The notes under the pieces: model-generated
Database searches by the model: none
Seen by the model: only the letters and a program-made list of their open reading frames with translations
Told to the model about the DNA's origin: nothing
Assembly (NCBI RefSeq): GCF_900215245.1
Contig: NZ_LT907842.1
Span: 496,001 to 560,000, forward strand
Origin: Pseudomonas fluorescens
GTDB lineage: Bacteria; Pseudomonadota; Gammaproteobacteria; Pseudomonadales; Pseudomonadaceae
Reading direction: 5' to 3'
DNA: 64,000 bases
In this document: piece after piece, positions 17,711-26,576 of the stretch
Position numbering within the stretch: the stretch's first letter is position 1
Layout of the letters: each line of letters starts with the position of its first letter
Translations under genes and position numbers: made by a program

Positions 17711-20086
17711 TTATGCGGGCGCTTGGCCTTCCGCCAGGAAGAACCAGGTTTCCAGCACGGAATCGGGGTTCAGCGAGACGCTTTCGATGCCCTGCTCCAT
17801 CAACCATTTGGCCAGGTCCGGGTGGTCGGAAGGGCCTTGGCCGCAGATGCCGATGTACTTGCCGGCCTTGTTACAGGCCTGGATGGCGTTGGCCAGCAGC
17901 TTCTTGACCGCCGGGTTACGCTCGTCGAACAAGTGAGCGATGATCCCCGAATCGCGGTCCAGGCCCAGGGTCAACTGGGTCAGGTCGTTGGAGCCGATGG
18001 AGAAGCCGTCGAAGAATTCCAGGAACTCTTCGGCCAGGATGGCGTTGGACGGCAGTTCGCACATCATGATCACGCGCAAGCCGTTTTCACCGCGGCTCAG
18101 GCCGTTTTCCGCCAACAGATCAACGACTTGGCTCGCCTCACCGAGGGTACGCACGAACGGCACCATGATCTCGACGTTGGTCAGGCCCATCTCGTTGCGC
18201 ACGCGCTTGAGCGCACGGCACTCAAGCTCGAAGCAATCGCGGAACGCTTCGCTGATGTAACGCGATGCGCCGCGGAAGCCCAGCATCGGGTTTTCTTCTT
18301 CCGGCTCATAGAGCTTGCCGCCGATCAGGTTGGCGTATTCGTTGGACTTGAAGTCCGACAGGCGCACGATGACCTTTTTCGGGTAGAAGGCCGCCGCCAG
18401 GGTGCTGATGCCTTCCACCAGCTTCTCGACGTAGAAACCTACCGGGTCGTTGTAGCCGGCAATGCGCTTGTCGACGCTTTCCTTGATATCCAACGGCAGA
18501 CCGTCGTAGTTCAGCAACGCCTTGGGGTGCACGCCGATCATGCGGTTGATGATGAACTCCAGGCGGGCCAGGCCCACACCGGCGTTCGGCAACTGTGCGA
18601 AATCAAAGGCACGGTCCGGGTTACCGACGTTCATCATGATCTTGAACGGCAGCTCTGGCATGGCTTCGATGGAGTTTTGCTTGATGTCGAAGCCCAACTC
18701 GCCTTCAAAAATGAAGCCGGTATCGCCTTCGGCGCAGGACACCGTCACACCTTGGCCGTCTTTCAACAGTTGCGTGGCATTGCCGCAACCCACCACGGCA
18801 GGGATGCCCAGCTCACGCGCGATGATCGCCGCGTGGCAGGTACGCCCGCCGCGGTTGGTGACGATGGCGCTCGCGCGCTTCATCACCGGTTCCCAGTCCG
18901 GGTCGGTCATGTCGGAGACCAGTACGTCGCCTGGCTGGACTTTGTCCATCTCGGACACGTCTTTGATGATCCGCACTTTGCCGGCGCCAATGCGCTGGCC
19001 GATGGCGCGACCTTCTACCAGCACGGTGCCGGTTTCTTTGAGCAGGTAACGCTCCATGACGTTGGCCGAGGTACGGCTCTTCACGGTTTCAGGGCGAGCC
19101 TGCACGATGTACAGCTTGCCGTCGTCACCGTCTTTGGCCCACTCGATGTCCATCGGGCACTTGTAGTGCTTTTCGATGATCATTGCTTGCTTGGCCAATT
19201 CGCTGACTTCGGCGTCGGTCAGGCAGAAACGCGCACGTTCAGCCTTGTCGACATCAACGGTTTTCACCGAGCGACCGGCCTTGGCCTCGTCGCCGTAGAT
19301 CATCTTGATGGCTTTACTGCCCAGGTTACGGCGCAGGATGGCCGGACGGCCTGCCTCAAGGGTGTGTTTGTGGACGTAGAATTCGTCCGGGTTGACCGCG
19401 CCTTGTACGACGGTTTCGCCCAGGCCGTAGGCGCCAGTGATAAACACCACGTCACGGAAACCGGATTCGGTGTCCAGTGTGAACATCACGCCAGCGGTGC
19501 CGGTTTCCGAACGTACCATGCGCTGCACGCCGGCAGACAAGGCCACCAGCTTGTGGTCGAAACCCTGGTGCACACGGTAGGAAATAGCGCGGTCGTTGAA
19601 CAGCGAGGCGAACACTTCCTTGGCTGCGCGGATAACGTTTTCCACGCCGCGGATATTAAGGAAGGTTTCTTGCTGGCCGGCAAAGGAGGCATCCGGCAAG
19701 TCTTCAGCGGTGGCGGAAGAGCGCACGGCAACGGCCATGTCCGGGTTACCGGCCGACAACGTAGCGAAAGCAGTGCGGATTTCTTCGTTGAGCTTCTCGG
19801 GGAACTCGGCTTCCATGATCCATTTACGGATCTGGGCGCCGGTCTTGGCCAAAGCGTTGACGTCATCGACATCCAGGGCGTCCAGCGCGGCGTGGATCTG
19901 AGCATTCAACCCGCTCAGTTCGAGGAAATCGCGGTAAGCCTGGGCCGTGGTGGCGAAACCACCGGGCACCGAAACACCAGCGCCTGCAAGATTACTGATC
20001 ATCTCGCCGAGGGATGCGTTCTTGCCCCCCACATGCTCTACATCATGGACGCCGAGCTTATCGAGGGAAACTACGTACTCTACCAA
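17711..20086 (-). CDS. ppsA: Phosphoenolpyruvate synthase
   Basis: 791 residues. The order is N-terminal pyruvate/ATP-binding domain ([23 protein letters not shown]), the swivelling phospho-His domain ([21 protein letters not shown] near residue 420) and the C-terminal PEP/pyruvate barrel ending [20 protein letters not shown]. It makes PEP from pyruvate and ATP for gluconeogenesis. The start codon is TTG at 20086 with GGAGAGA nine bases upstream on its strand. It is divergent from its regulator gene ppsR, with about 180 bases between them. Confidence 0.96.
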   Translation of the reverse strand: MVEYVVSLDKLGVHDVEHVGGKNASLGEMISNLAGAGVSVPGGFATTAQAYRDFLELSGLNAQIHAALDALDVDDVNALAKTGAQIRKWIMEAEFPEKLNEEIRTAFATLSAGNPDMAVAVRSSATAEDLPDASFAGQQETFLNIRGVENVIRAAKEVFASLFNDRAISYRVHQGFDHKLVALSAGVQRMVRSETGTAGVMFTLDTESGFRDVVFITGAYGLGETVVQGAVNPDEFYVHKHTLEAGRPAILRRNLGSKAIKMIYGDEAKAGRSVKTVDVDKAERARFCLTDAEVSELAKQAMIIEKHYKCPMDIEWAKDGDDGKLYIVQARPETVKSRTSANVMERYLLKETGTVLVEGRAIGQRIGAGKVRIIKDVSEMDKVQPGDVLVSDMTDPDWEPVMKRASAIVTNRGGRTCHAAIIARELGIPAVVGCGNATQLLKDGQGVTVSCAEGDTGFIFEGELGFDIKQNSIEAMPELPFKIMMNVGNPDRAFDFAQLPNAGVGLARLEFIINRMIGVHPKALLNYDGLPLDIKESVDKRIAGYNDPVGFYVEKLVEGISTLAAAFYPKKVIVRLSDFKSNEYANLIGGKLYEPEEENPMLGFRGASRYISEAFRDCFELECRALKRVRNEMGLTNVEIMVPFVRTLGEASQVVDLLAENGLSRGENGLRVIMMCELPSNAILAEEFLEFFDGFSIGSNDLTQLTLGLDRDSGIIAHLFDERNPAVKKLLANAIQACNKAGKYIGICGQGPSDHPDLAKWLMEQGIESVSLNPDSVLETWFFLAEGQAPA

Positions 20087-20264
20087 GGTGATCTCTCCAC
20101 TTTCTGTGTTGGAAAAGCTCAGGACGCCGGCTGCTCAGTAGGAGCAAACGCTGACGCTTGTGGCCTGGACCTGGAAAATAAGTGAGAATGCGGCCCACTG
20201 CGGGACGGCAAAATCGCGCCTATCATATCCAAGATTCGCCATCAGCTTAAGGCCCAGGGCTCAA

Positions 20265-21083
20265 ATGAAACGATCTGCTTTCTTTATCTCCGACGGCACC
20301 GGCATTACAGCCGAAACATTGGGTCAGAGCCTGCTCGCGCAGTTTGAAAACATTACCTTCGCCAAATTCACGCGGCCCTATATCGACAGCGTGGATAAAG
20401 CGCGGGCCATGGTACAACAAATCAATCTGGCGGCCGAAAAAGACGGTTGTCGCCCGATCATTTTCGACACCATCGTCAATCAGGATATTCGTGAGATCCT
20501 CGCGACTTCCAATGGTTTCATGATCGACATCTTCTCCACGTTCCTGGCGCCGCTGGAGCAAGAGCTGAGTGAACACTCCTCCTATTCCGTAGGAAAGTCC
20601 CATTCCATTGGGCACAACTCCAATTATATGGAGCGTATCGAGGCGGTAAACTTCGCCCTCGACAACGATGACGGCGCCCGCACTCACTACTATGACAAGG
20701 CCGACCTGATCCTGGTGGGCGTCTCCCGCTGCGGCAAGACCCCGACGTGCCTGTACATGGCCATGCAGTTCGGCATCCGCGCGGCCAACTATCCGCTGAC
20801 CGAAGACGACATGGAACACCTGACGCTGCCGACCGCCCTGCGCGCGCACCAGCACAAGCTGTTCGGCCTGACCATTGACCCGGACCGCCTCACGGCCATC
20901 CGCAACGAGCGCAAGCCCAACAGCCGCTACTCCAGCTATGCCCAGTGTGAGTTCGAAGTGCGCGAAGTGGAAAATCTGTTCCGTCGCGAGAATATTGCAC
21001 ACATCAATTCCACGCATTTCTCGGTGGAAGAGATATCGGCGAAGATTCTCGTGGAGAAAGGCGTAGAGCGCAGATTCAAATAA
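20265..21083 (+). CDS. ppsR: PEP synthase regulatory kinase/phosphorylase (DUF299)
   Basis: 272 residues. The DUF299 P-loop [10 protein letters not shown] is near residue 150, and the N-terminus has [16 protein letters not shown]. The family reversibly phosphorylates a Thr next to the catalytic His of PEP synthase in an ADP- and phosphate-dependent way. Pairing with divergent ppsA supports this assignment over the PPDK-regulating relatives. ATG 20265 gives the conserved [11 protein letters not shown] start. Confidence 0.95.
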   Translation: MKRSAFFISDGTGITAETLGQSLLAQFENITFAKFTRPYIDSVDKARAMVQQINLAAEKDGCRPIIFDTIVNQDIREILATSNGFMIDIFSTFLAPLEQELSEHSSYSVGKSHSIGHNSNYMERIEAVNFALDNDDGARTHYYDKADLILVGVSRCGKTPTCLYMAMQFGIRAANYPLTEDDMEHLTLPTALRAHQHKLFGLTIDPDRLTAIRNERKPNSRYSSYAQCEFEVREVENLFRRENIAHINSTHFSVEEISAKILVEKGVERRFK

Positions 21084-21116
21084 CCCTGAATGCCCGACAA
21101 CCCCGCAATTCAAAAC

Positions 21117-21206
21117 TGTGGGGGCGGGCTTGCTCGCGAATGCGCTGGATCAGTCAGTCAATCTGTAGACTGACACCGTGTTTTCGCGAGCAATCCCGCG
21201 CCCACA
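21117..21206. repeat. REPIN (two inverted REP units) after ppsR
   Basis: Left arm TGTGGGGGCGGGCTTGCTCG and right arm CGAGCAATCCCGCGCCCACA are imperfect inverted copies, 90 bases end to end. This is the GCGGGCTTGCTCGCGA family of fluorescent pseudomonads. It sits between converging ppsR and the MocR gene. Confidence 0.9.
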
Positions 21207-21229
21207 TTCAGGTCGGCGTACACCCAAGC

Positions 21230-22657
21230 CTACAAATGAAACCTGTCCCCGCCCTGCCCCAACGCCGTCGCCAGCGCATCGAACCCCGCCCGCAACAACT
21301 GATCATCGCCCGACGTATTACAAATGCTCGCCCGAATGAACTGCGGCACTGCGGTTTGCCCCACTGCAAACGCCTCGGCGGTGGCGATCAGGTAATTATT
21401 CTGCTTTAGCTCGGCCTCGATTTCCGACGCTCGCCATGGCTCCGGCACTTCAATCCAGAAATGCGGACTGTTGAGGTGGGTGCGATATTCCAGGCCGGCC
21501 AGCAGGTCGCGCACCAGGGCTTTGCGTCGGGTGATCTCATTGATTTGTTGGCGTAACAAGTATTCAGCCGTGCCGTTTTCGATCCACTGGGTCGCCAGTT
21601 CCAGGGTCACCGGTGTGGCCATCCAGCAGGTCGAGCGTAACGCTGCCGAAATACGGCTGACCAATGCCGGTGGCGCATGCACATAGCCGACACGTAGCCC
21701 GGCAGACACCGCCTTGCTCAGGCTACTGATCAAAATCGTACGCTCAGGTGCGAAAAAGCTCAGCGGTGGTGGGCGATCCTCCACCAGGACGCCGTGGGCT
21801 TCGTCTTCAAGAATCAGCAGATTGTGCTCACGGCACACCTTAACCAGAGCCTCCCGGCGTGCGACAGACAGTACCGCCGTGGTCGGATTCTGGATGGTCG
21901 GCGTGCAGTACAGCGCCGAAACCCGATGATTACGGCAGACCTCATCCAGCGCAGCGGGCAGCACGCCTTCCTCATCCATTTCCAGACCGATCAGACGTAC
22001 GCCAAGCATCCGCGCAGCGGTGATCAGCCCTGGATAGGTCAGTTGTTCAGTGACCACCGTATCGCCCGCCCGCAGCAGCGCCATCATGGCGCAAAGCAAA
22101 CCATGCTGGCCGCCATTGACACAGATGACCTGCTCGGGGATCGGGTGAAACTCGCGCTGCACCAGCCATTGCGCACCGGCCTCACGGTAGCGCGGCAAAC
22201 CGGCGTCCGGTGTGTAGGCACTGATGTCCTGAAGGAACTTGGCGTTGGTCGACAGGGTTTGGAAGCTCTGCGCGAGAAACACCGTCTCCTGCCCAGGAAT
22301 GTGCATGTTACGGCTCATATCGAAATACTGACGCGGCTCCTCGCTGACGTTGCGAAAGCCTTCATCACGCTGGCGCTCCATCCCACGCTTGCGCACGAAC
22401 GTGCCGTCCCCCACCCGTGCGACGACTAACCCAAGGCGTTCCAGTTCGCCATAGGCGCGGCTGATGGTGCCGATGGTCACGCCCAGATTGTCGGAAAGAA
22501 CCCGATGGGGCGGCAGTTTTCGCCCCGGCTCAATCAAGCCTTCAAGGATGCCCCGTTCCATCACATCAGACAGGCGCTTGTACTTCACGCCCTGACCGCT
22601 GGACAACCCCTCACGCATAATTGACACCATGTCAATATTTGTTTTGACAGCCATCAT
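21230..22657 (-). CDS. MocR-type (GntR HTH / aminotransferase fold) transcriptional regulator
   Basis: 475 residues. Residues about 20-95 are a GntR winged helix (LPPHRVLSDNLGVTIGTISRAYGELERLGLV). Residues about 120-470 are an aminotransferase class I fold with the PLP lysine in SSLSKAVSAGLRVGYV near 290. MocR proteins bind PLP or PLP-amino acid adducts and usually control a divergent gene. Here that gene is the EamA transporter at 22758 that heads the sulfur-carrier operon, only 100 bases away. The N-terminus may begin at ATG 22657 or 22654. Effector identity is unknown; a PLP adduct with cysteine or an acetylserine-derived compound is an inference from context. Confidence 0.9.
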   Translation of the reverse strand: MMAVKTNIDMVSIMREGLSSGQGVKYKRLSDVMERGILEGLIEPGRKLPPHRVLSDNLGVTIGTISRAYGELERLGLVVARVGDGTFVRKRGMERQRDEGFRNVSEEPRQYFDMSRNMHIPGQETVFLAQSFQTLSTNAKFLQDISAYTPDAGLPRYREAGAQWLVQREFHPIPEQVICVNGGQHGLLCAMMALLRAGDTVVTEQLTYPGLITAARMLGVRLIGLEMDEEGVLPAALDEVCRNHRVSALYCTPTIQNPTTAVLSVARREALVKVCREHNLLILEDEAHGVLVEDRPPPLSFFAPERTILISSLSKAVSAGLRVGYVHAPPALVSRISAALRSTCWMATPVTLELATQWIENGTAEYLLRQQINEITRRKALVRDLLAGLEYRTHLNSPHFWIEVPEPWRASEIEAELKQNNYLIATAEAFAVGQTAVPQFIRASICNTSGDDQLLRAGFDALATALGQGGDRFHL

Positions 22658-22683
22658 TCGCCCTAATAGTGTGCTTTTGCGGG

Positions 22684-22700
22684 TTCAATCACTGATTGAA
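22684..22700. promoter_or_regulatory. Candidate MocR operator (inverted repeat)
   Basis: TTCAATC and GATTGAA form a perfect repeat around ACT in the intergenic space between the MocR gene and the EamA gene. A further TTCAAT half-site is at 22728, and GTCAATAT occurs on both sides of the gap. Such repeats flanking a divergent promoter fit a MocR dimer site; not proven. Confidence 0.5.
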
Positions 22701-22757
22701 ACAACTTAATACACAGTCAATATAGAGTTCAATGCCGGCTCAGGGAAGCAATAAACG

Positions 22758-23708
22758 ATGCCAATGTCCGCCGTTCTTGAAAACACTCCAAAAACAAAAA
22801 CTCAGAAACAGTGGTTGGCTGGCCTGGTCACCAGTGTGATGTTTCTTATCGTGTGCCTGAGTTGGGGCACCACTTGGCTGGGGATCAAGATTGCCGTCGA
22901 AAGCGTGCCACCGCTGACGTCCGCGGGCTTGCGCTTCCTGATCGCGTTTCCGTTGTTTCTGTGCTTTGCCCTGGTGCGCCGCGAACCCATCCTGTTCCCG
23001 CGAGAAAGCCGCTGGTTCTTCGTATTCGTGACCCTGTCCTATTTCAGCGTTCCCTATTACTTGCTCAACTATGGCGAGATGCACGTCTCGTCCGGTCTCA
23101 CCGCCCTGCTGTTCAGCTGCATGCCCGTCTTCATTCTGATTTTCTCCGCGCTGTTCCTGCGCGAGCGCATCTATTTTTCCCAAGTGGTCGGCATTGGCAT
23201 TGGTTTCGGCAGCCTCTACATGATCATCAAGAGCCAGGGCCTGCACCTGGACCACGCCGAGTTCTTCGGGGTACTGGCGATCCTGACCGCCGCGATCATG
23301 CATGCCTTGTGCTATGTCATTACCAAGCAAAAAGGCAGCGCCATCAGCGTAATTACCTACAACACCCTGCCCATCGGCATTGCCGGGCTGATGCTGTTCG
23401 TGGCCGGCCTGTGGTTTGAAACACCCACGTTCGAAAACATTACCCTGCGTTCCTGGAGCGCACTGTTCTACCTGGGACTGGTGGCGTCTGTGGGCGGTTT
23501 TATCGTGTACTTCATGCTGCTCAAACGCTTGAGCCCGATCATTTTGTCGTTCGTATTCATCATCTTCCCGGTATTCGCAGTGATCATCGGCGCCTGGTAC
23601 GAAGGCGTGGAGATTTCCCGCGACCTGATGCTGTACTCAGCGATCCTGCTGGCCGGCTTTGCGATTACCAAGTTGCCGGTTGAAAAACTGCTGGCCAAGA
23701 AAAATTGA
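22758..23708 (+). CDS. EamA/DMT-family transporter, probable amino-acid or metabolite exporter
   Basis: 316 residues with ten predicted membrane helices in two EamA halves (LSWGTTWLGIKIAVESVPP near residue 35; WSALFYLGLVASVGGFIVYFML near 235). The relatives include exporters of cysteine, threonine and other amino acids. It is the first gene of the operon with the JAMM-carrier-E1-rhodanese fusion 38 bases downstream and lies opposite a MocR regulator, so export of the pathway product is a reasonable inference. Substrate is not evident from sequence. Confidence 0.88.
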   Translation: MPMSAVLENTPKTKTQKQWLAGLVTSVMFLIVCLSWGTTWLGIKIAVESVPPLTSAGLRFLIAFPLFLCFALVRREPILFPRESRWFFVFVTLSYFSVPYYLLNYGEMHVSSGLTALLFSCMPVFILIFSALFLRERIYFSQVVGIGIGFGSLYMIIKSQGLHLDHAEFFGVLAILTAAIMHALCYVITKQKGSAISVITYNTLPIGIAGLMLFVAGLWFETPTFENITLRSWSALFYLGLVASVGGFIVYFMLLKRLSPIILSFVFIIFPVFAVIIGAWYEGVEISRDLMLYSAILLAGFAITKLPVEKLLAKKN

Positions 23709-23746
23709 CTGTCCTGACCCATCAACACCAGCAACGCGAGAGAAAC

Positions 23747-25609
23747 ATGGATGTCCTCCGCCCGACCGCCCTGGAACAGATCTACGCCCACGCCAGCCGC
23801 AGCTACCCCGAAGAGTGCTGTGGTTTTGTCTTCGCCGACGGCAGTGTGTACCTGGGCAGCAATATCCAGAATGAGCTGCACCACAAGAACCCCGAGATGT
23901 ACCCGCGCAGCGCGGCCAATGGCTACACCTTTTCCGTGGCCGACACGCTGCTGCTGAACAAGGCGTTTCGCAGCGATAACCCGGTGGTGGTGATCTACCA
24001 CTCCCACCCGGACGTCGGTGCCTATTTCAGTGACGAAGACCAGGACAAGGCGCTGTTCCTGGGTGAGCCGATCTACCCCGTCAGCTACCTGGTGGTGGAC
24101 GTTTGCCAGGGCCAGGCCCTGGGCTCAAAGCTGTTTGCCTGGGATGGCAAGCATTTCGCACTTCAACCTTTCAACGACCTGCACACGGAGTTGTCCATGA
24201 ACGCTGTCTCTTTCCCCGATATTCTGGTTCGCGTGGCCAAGCTGCCGGAAGCGACCCTTGAGGGCACTGGATCGACATTGCGCGAAGTCATTGAAAACCT
24301 CTGCAGCAGCCACCCACAGCTGCGCCCGCACCTGTTTCATGAAAAAAACAACCAGCTCAAGGAACACTTTCTGTTCACCGCTGAAGAAGAACTGATCGGC
24401 GCAGACGACCCCTTGCCGGAAAAAGCCAGGATCGAAGTGCTGCTCGCGACCTCCGGCGGCATGGATGTCGACGCGCTGAGCAATGAAGAAGTGCAGCGTT
24501 ACGTGCGCCACATCACGCTGCCAGGCGTCGGTCGCGAAGGTCAGTTGAACCTCAAAAAAGCCAAGGTGTTGATCATCGGCACCGGTGGCCTGGGCTCACC
24601 CATCAGCCTTTACCTGGCGGCAGCCGGCATCGGCACACTGGGCCTGGTGGATTTCGATGTGGTGGAAAGCAGCAACCTGCAACGCCAGATCGTCCACGGC
24701 AACAGCACACTGGGTATGCCCAAGGTCGAGTCCGCCAAGCAACGCCTGCAGGACCTCAACCGGCATATTCAGATCAACGCCCACAACACGGCCCTGAATG
24801 CCGACAACGCGCTGGATCTGGTGGGCGCCTACGATCTGGTGATCGACGGCACCGACAATTTCGACACGCGCTACCTGGTCAACGACGCTTGCGTGCAGTT
24901 GGGCAAACCCTTGGTGTATGGCGCTATCTATCGTTTCGATGGGCAGATCAGCGTGCTCAACTACAAAGGCGGGCCGTGCTACCGCTGCCTGTTCCCCACA
25001 GCCCCGCCCGCAGAACTGGCCCCCAACTGCAGCGCCGGCGGCGTCATCGGTGTACTGCCGGGCGTGGTCGGGATAATTCAGGCCACCGAAGCCATCAAGT
25101 TGCTGATCGGCATCGGCGAACCGCTGTCCGGCCGCTTGATGCGCTTTGATGCACTGGCAATGAAATTCAGCGAAATCCGCTTCAAGCGTCGCGCCGATTG
25201 CCCATGCTGCTCGGAACTGCGTCACAGCGAAGCGGTGGCACCGGCGGTTTGCGCGGACGCCCTGCCCAGCCAACCGTCCCTGGCCGAAGAGCGCTACATC
25301 AAGCCGCGCGTACTCAAGCAACTGCTCGAACACCCGCGCAGCGCGGATGTGCTGCTGGATGTGCGCGACGCCAGCGAACTGGAAGTGTGCAAATTGCCGG
25401 GCGTTGTACACATCCCCCTCGCTGAACTGGATGGGCAACTCGACAGCCTCAGCCGGGACAACACCCATTACCTGATCTGCTACGCAGGGACCCGCGCCGA
25501 GCAAGCGGCCAGCACCTTGCTTGCGGCCGGTTTCGCCAATACCAAAGTCCTGCAGGGCGGCATGAAGCACTGGGTTCGCGACGTCGAACCCGATATGCCT
25601 TTGTACTGA
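23747..25609 (+). CDS. Four-domain sulfur-transfer protein: JAMM peptidase + MoaD/ThiS-like carrier + E1-like adenylyltransferase + rhodanese
   Basis: 620 residues. Residues 1-145: JAMM metallopeptidase with Glu22/23 and zinc ligands His85, His87 and Asp98 (YHSHP, then FSDED), like Mec+ and QbsD. Residues 151-238: a beta-grasp carrier of MoaD/ThiS/CysO type ending LLATSGG at 237-238. Residues 239-500: MoeB/ThiF-like E1 with GTGGLG at 278 and zinc-type pairs (CYRC, CPCC). Residues 535-620: rhodanese with loop CYAGTR. The Gly-Gly that must be free to be adenylylated is internal, so cleavage after residue 238, perhaps by its own JAMM domain, is required, or the Gly-Gly is used another way. Met151 and Met239 sit exactly at domain borders, as if separate genes had fused. 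ATG 23747 follows GAGAGAAAC. I know of related gene sets but cannot name this protein. Confidence 0.9.
   Translation: MDVLRPTALEQIYAHASRSYPEECCGFVFADGSVYLGSNIQNELHHKNPEMYPRSAANGYTFSVADTLLLNKAFRSDNPVVVIYHSHPDVGAYFSDEDQDKALFLGEPIYPVSYLVVDVCQGQALGSKLFAWDGKHFALQPFNDLHTELSMNAVSFPDILVRVAKLPEATLEGTGSTLREVIENLCSSHPQLRPHLFHEKNNQLKEHFLFTAEEELIGADDPLPEKARIEVLLATSGGMDVDALSNEEVQRYVRHITLPGVGREGQLNLKKAKVLIIGTGGLGSPISLYLAAAGIGTLGLVDFDVVESSNLQRQIVHGNSTLGMPKVESAKQRLQDLNRHIQINAHNTALNADNALDLVGAYDLVIDGTDNFDTRYLVNDACVQLGKPLVYGAIYRFDGQISVLNYKGGPCYRCLFPTAPPAELAPNCSAGGVIGVLPGVVGIIQATEAIKLLIGIGEPLSGRLMRFDALAMKFSEIRFKRRADCPCCSELRHSEAVAPAVCADALPSQPSLAEERYIKPRVLKQLLEHPRSADVLLDVRDASELEVCKLPGVVHIPLAELDGQLDSLSRDNTHYLICYAGTRAEQAASTLLAAGFANTKVLQGGMKHWVRDVEPDMPLY
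24187..24199 (+). promoter_or_regulatory. Internal ribosome-binding site and ATG at the JAMM/carrier border
   Basis: GGAG at 24187-24190 is six bases before an in-frame ATG at 24197 (Met151). Starting here would give a carrier-E1-rhodanese protein without the peptidase domain. The placement at an exact domain border makes a functional or ancestral start plausible. Confidence 0.55.
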
Positions 25610-25624
25610 TTCGGGGACAGCCTG

Positions 25625-26539
25625 ATGTTGCATAACTCAATACTCGACGTGATCGGCCAAACGCCCATCGTGCGCCTGGAGCAGTTTTCCGAGGACCTCG
25701 GCATCGAGGTCTACGCCAAGCTGGAATCACTCAACCCCGGCGGCAGTCACAAGGCGCGCATCGCCTTGGGCATGATCCTCGACGCCGAACGGCGCGGCGT
25801 GCTGATCCGCGATTCCGGGCAAACCATTATCGAACCCAGCGGCGGCAACACCGGCATCGGCCTGGTGATGGCAGGCAATGTACTGGGCTACAAAGTGGTA
25901 CTGGTGATCCCCGACAACTACAGCCCGGAAAAACAGAAACTGCTGCGTCTCTACGGCGCCAAGGTCGTGCTGTCGGACAGCCGTTTGGGCAATAACTCCC
26001 ATGGCGAAAAGTGCATGGAGCTGCAGCTGGAAAACCCCAGCTTCGTGATGCTCAACCAGCAACGCAACGGTGCCAACCCACAAACCCATCGGGATACCAC
26101 CGCGCCGGAAATCATCCGCGCCTTCGGTGAGCAGCGCGTTGACTATTTCGTCAGCGGTATCGGCACCGGTGGCCACATCACTGGCATCGGCGAAACCCTC
26201 AAAGCCGCATGGCCGGCGATCCGGGTGATGGGCGTTGAGCCGGAGGAATGCGACCTGCTGAAAAACCGGCACGCGCCACACCATATTCAGGGCCTGTCGA
26301 TTGGCCTGATCCCAAGCATCCTCAATGTCGAGGTGCTGGACGGCATGCTCAAGGTATCGCACCAGGCGTGCATCGACATGATGAAACGCATCATGCGCAC
26401 CGACGCCATCAGCCTTGGGTTGTCCTCAGCTGCCAACATGGTTGCCATCGCTCAGCTTGCCCCCGAACTTCCGCCCGAAACGGTTGTGTTGACCATGGTC
26501 TACGACAATGCTGACAGCTACCTGCCCAATTTCGAGTAA
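25625..26539 (+). CDS. Cysteine synthase (CysK/CysM)-family PLP enzyme with altered substrate loop
   Basis: 304 residues of fold-type II. PLP lysine is Lys43 in NPGGSHKARIA (usual form NPGGSxKDR). The substrate loop that is normally PTSGNTG reads PSGGNTG near residue 77, a notable change. The phosphate loop SGIGTGGHITGIG near 178 and the C-terminal GLSSAANM near 275 are kept. Cysteine synthases replace the acetyl or phosphate group of an activated serine by a sulfur nucleophile; CysM of Mycobacterium takes sulfur from the thiocarboxylate of CysO. Adjacent carrier, JAMM and acetyltransferase genes point to a carrier-dependent reaction here. The gene starts 15 bases after the fusion gene. Confidence 0.88.
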   Translation: MLHNSILDVIGQTPIVRLEQFSEDLGIEVYAKLESLNPGGSHKARIALGMILDAERRGVLIRDSGQTIIEPSGGNTGIGLVMAGNVLGYKVVLVIPDNYSPEKQKLLRLYGAKVVLSDSRLGNNSHGEKCMELQLENPSFVMLNQQRNGANPQTHRDTTAPEIIRAFGEQRVDYFVSGIGTGGHITGIGETLKAAWPAIRVMGVEPEECDLLKNRHAPHHIQGLSIGLIPSILNVEVLDGMLKVSHQACIDMMKRIMRTDAISLGLSSAANMVAIAQLAPELPPETVVLTMVYDNADSYLPNFE

Positions 26540-26576
26540 CCCGTTTGCCAACCATCCAGACTGTGGGGGTGCCTCC

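Noticed and set aside
17684..20185. 833-codon open frame on the plus strand, antisense to ppsA
   Set aside because: It mirrors the codon pattern of ppsA, has no ribosome site and is rich in residues typical of antisense frames in high-GC DNA.
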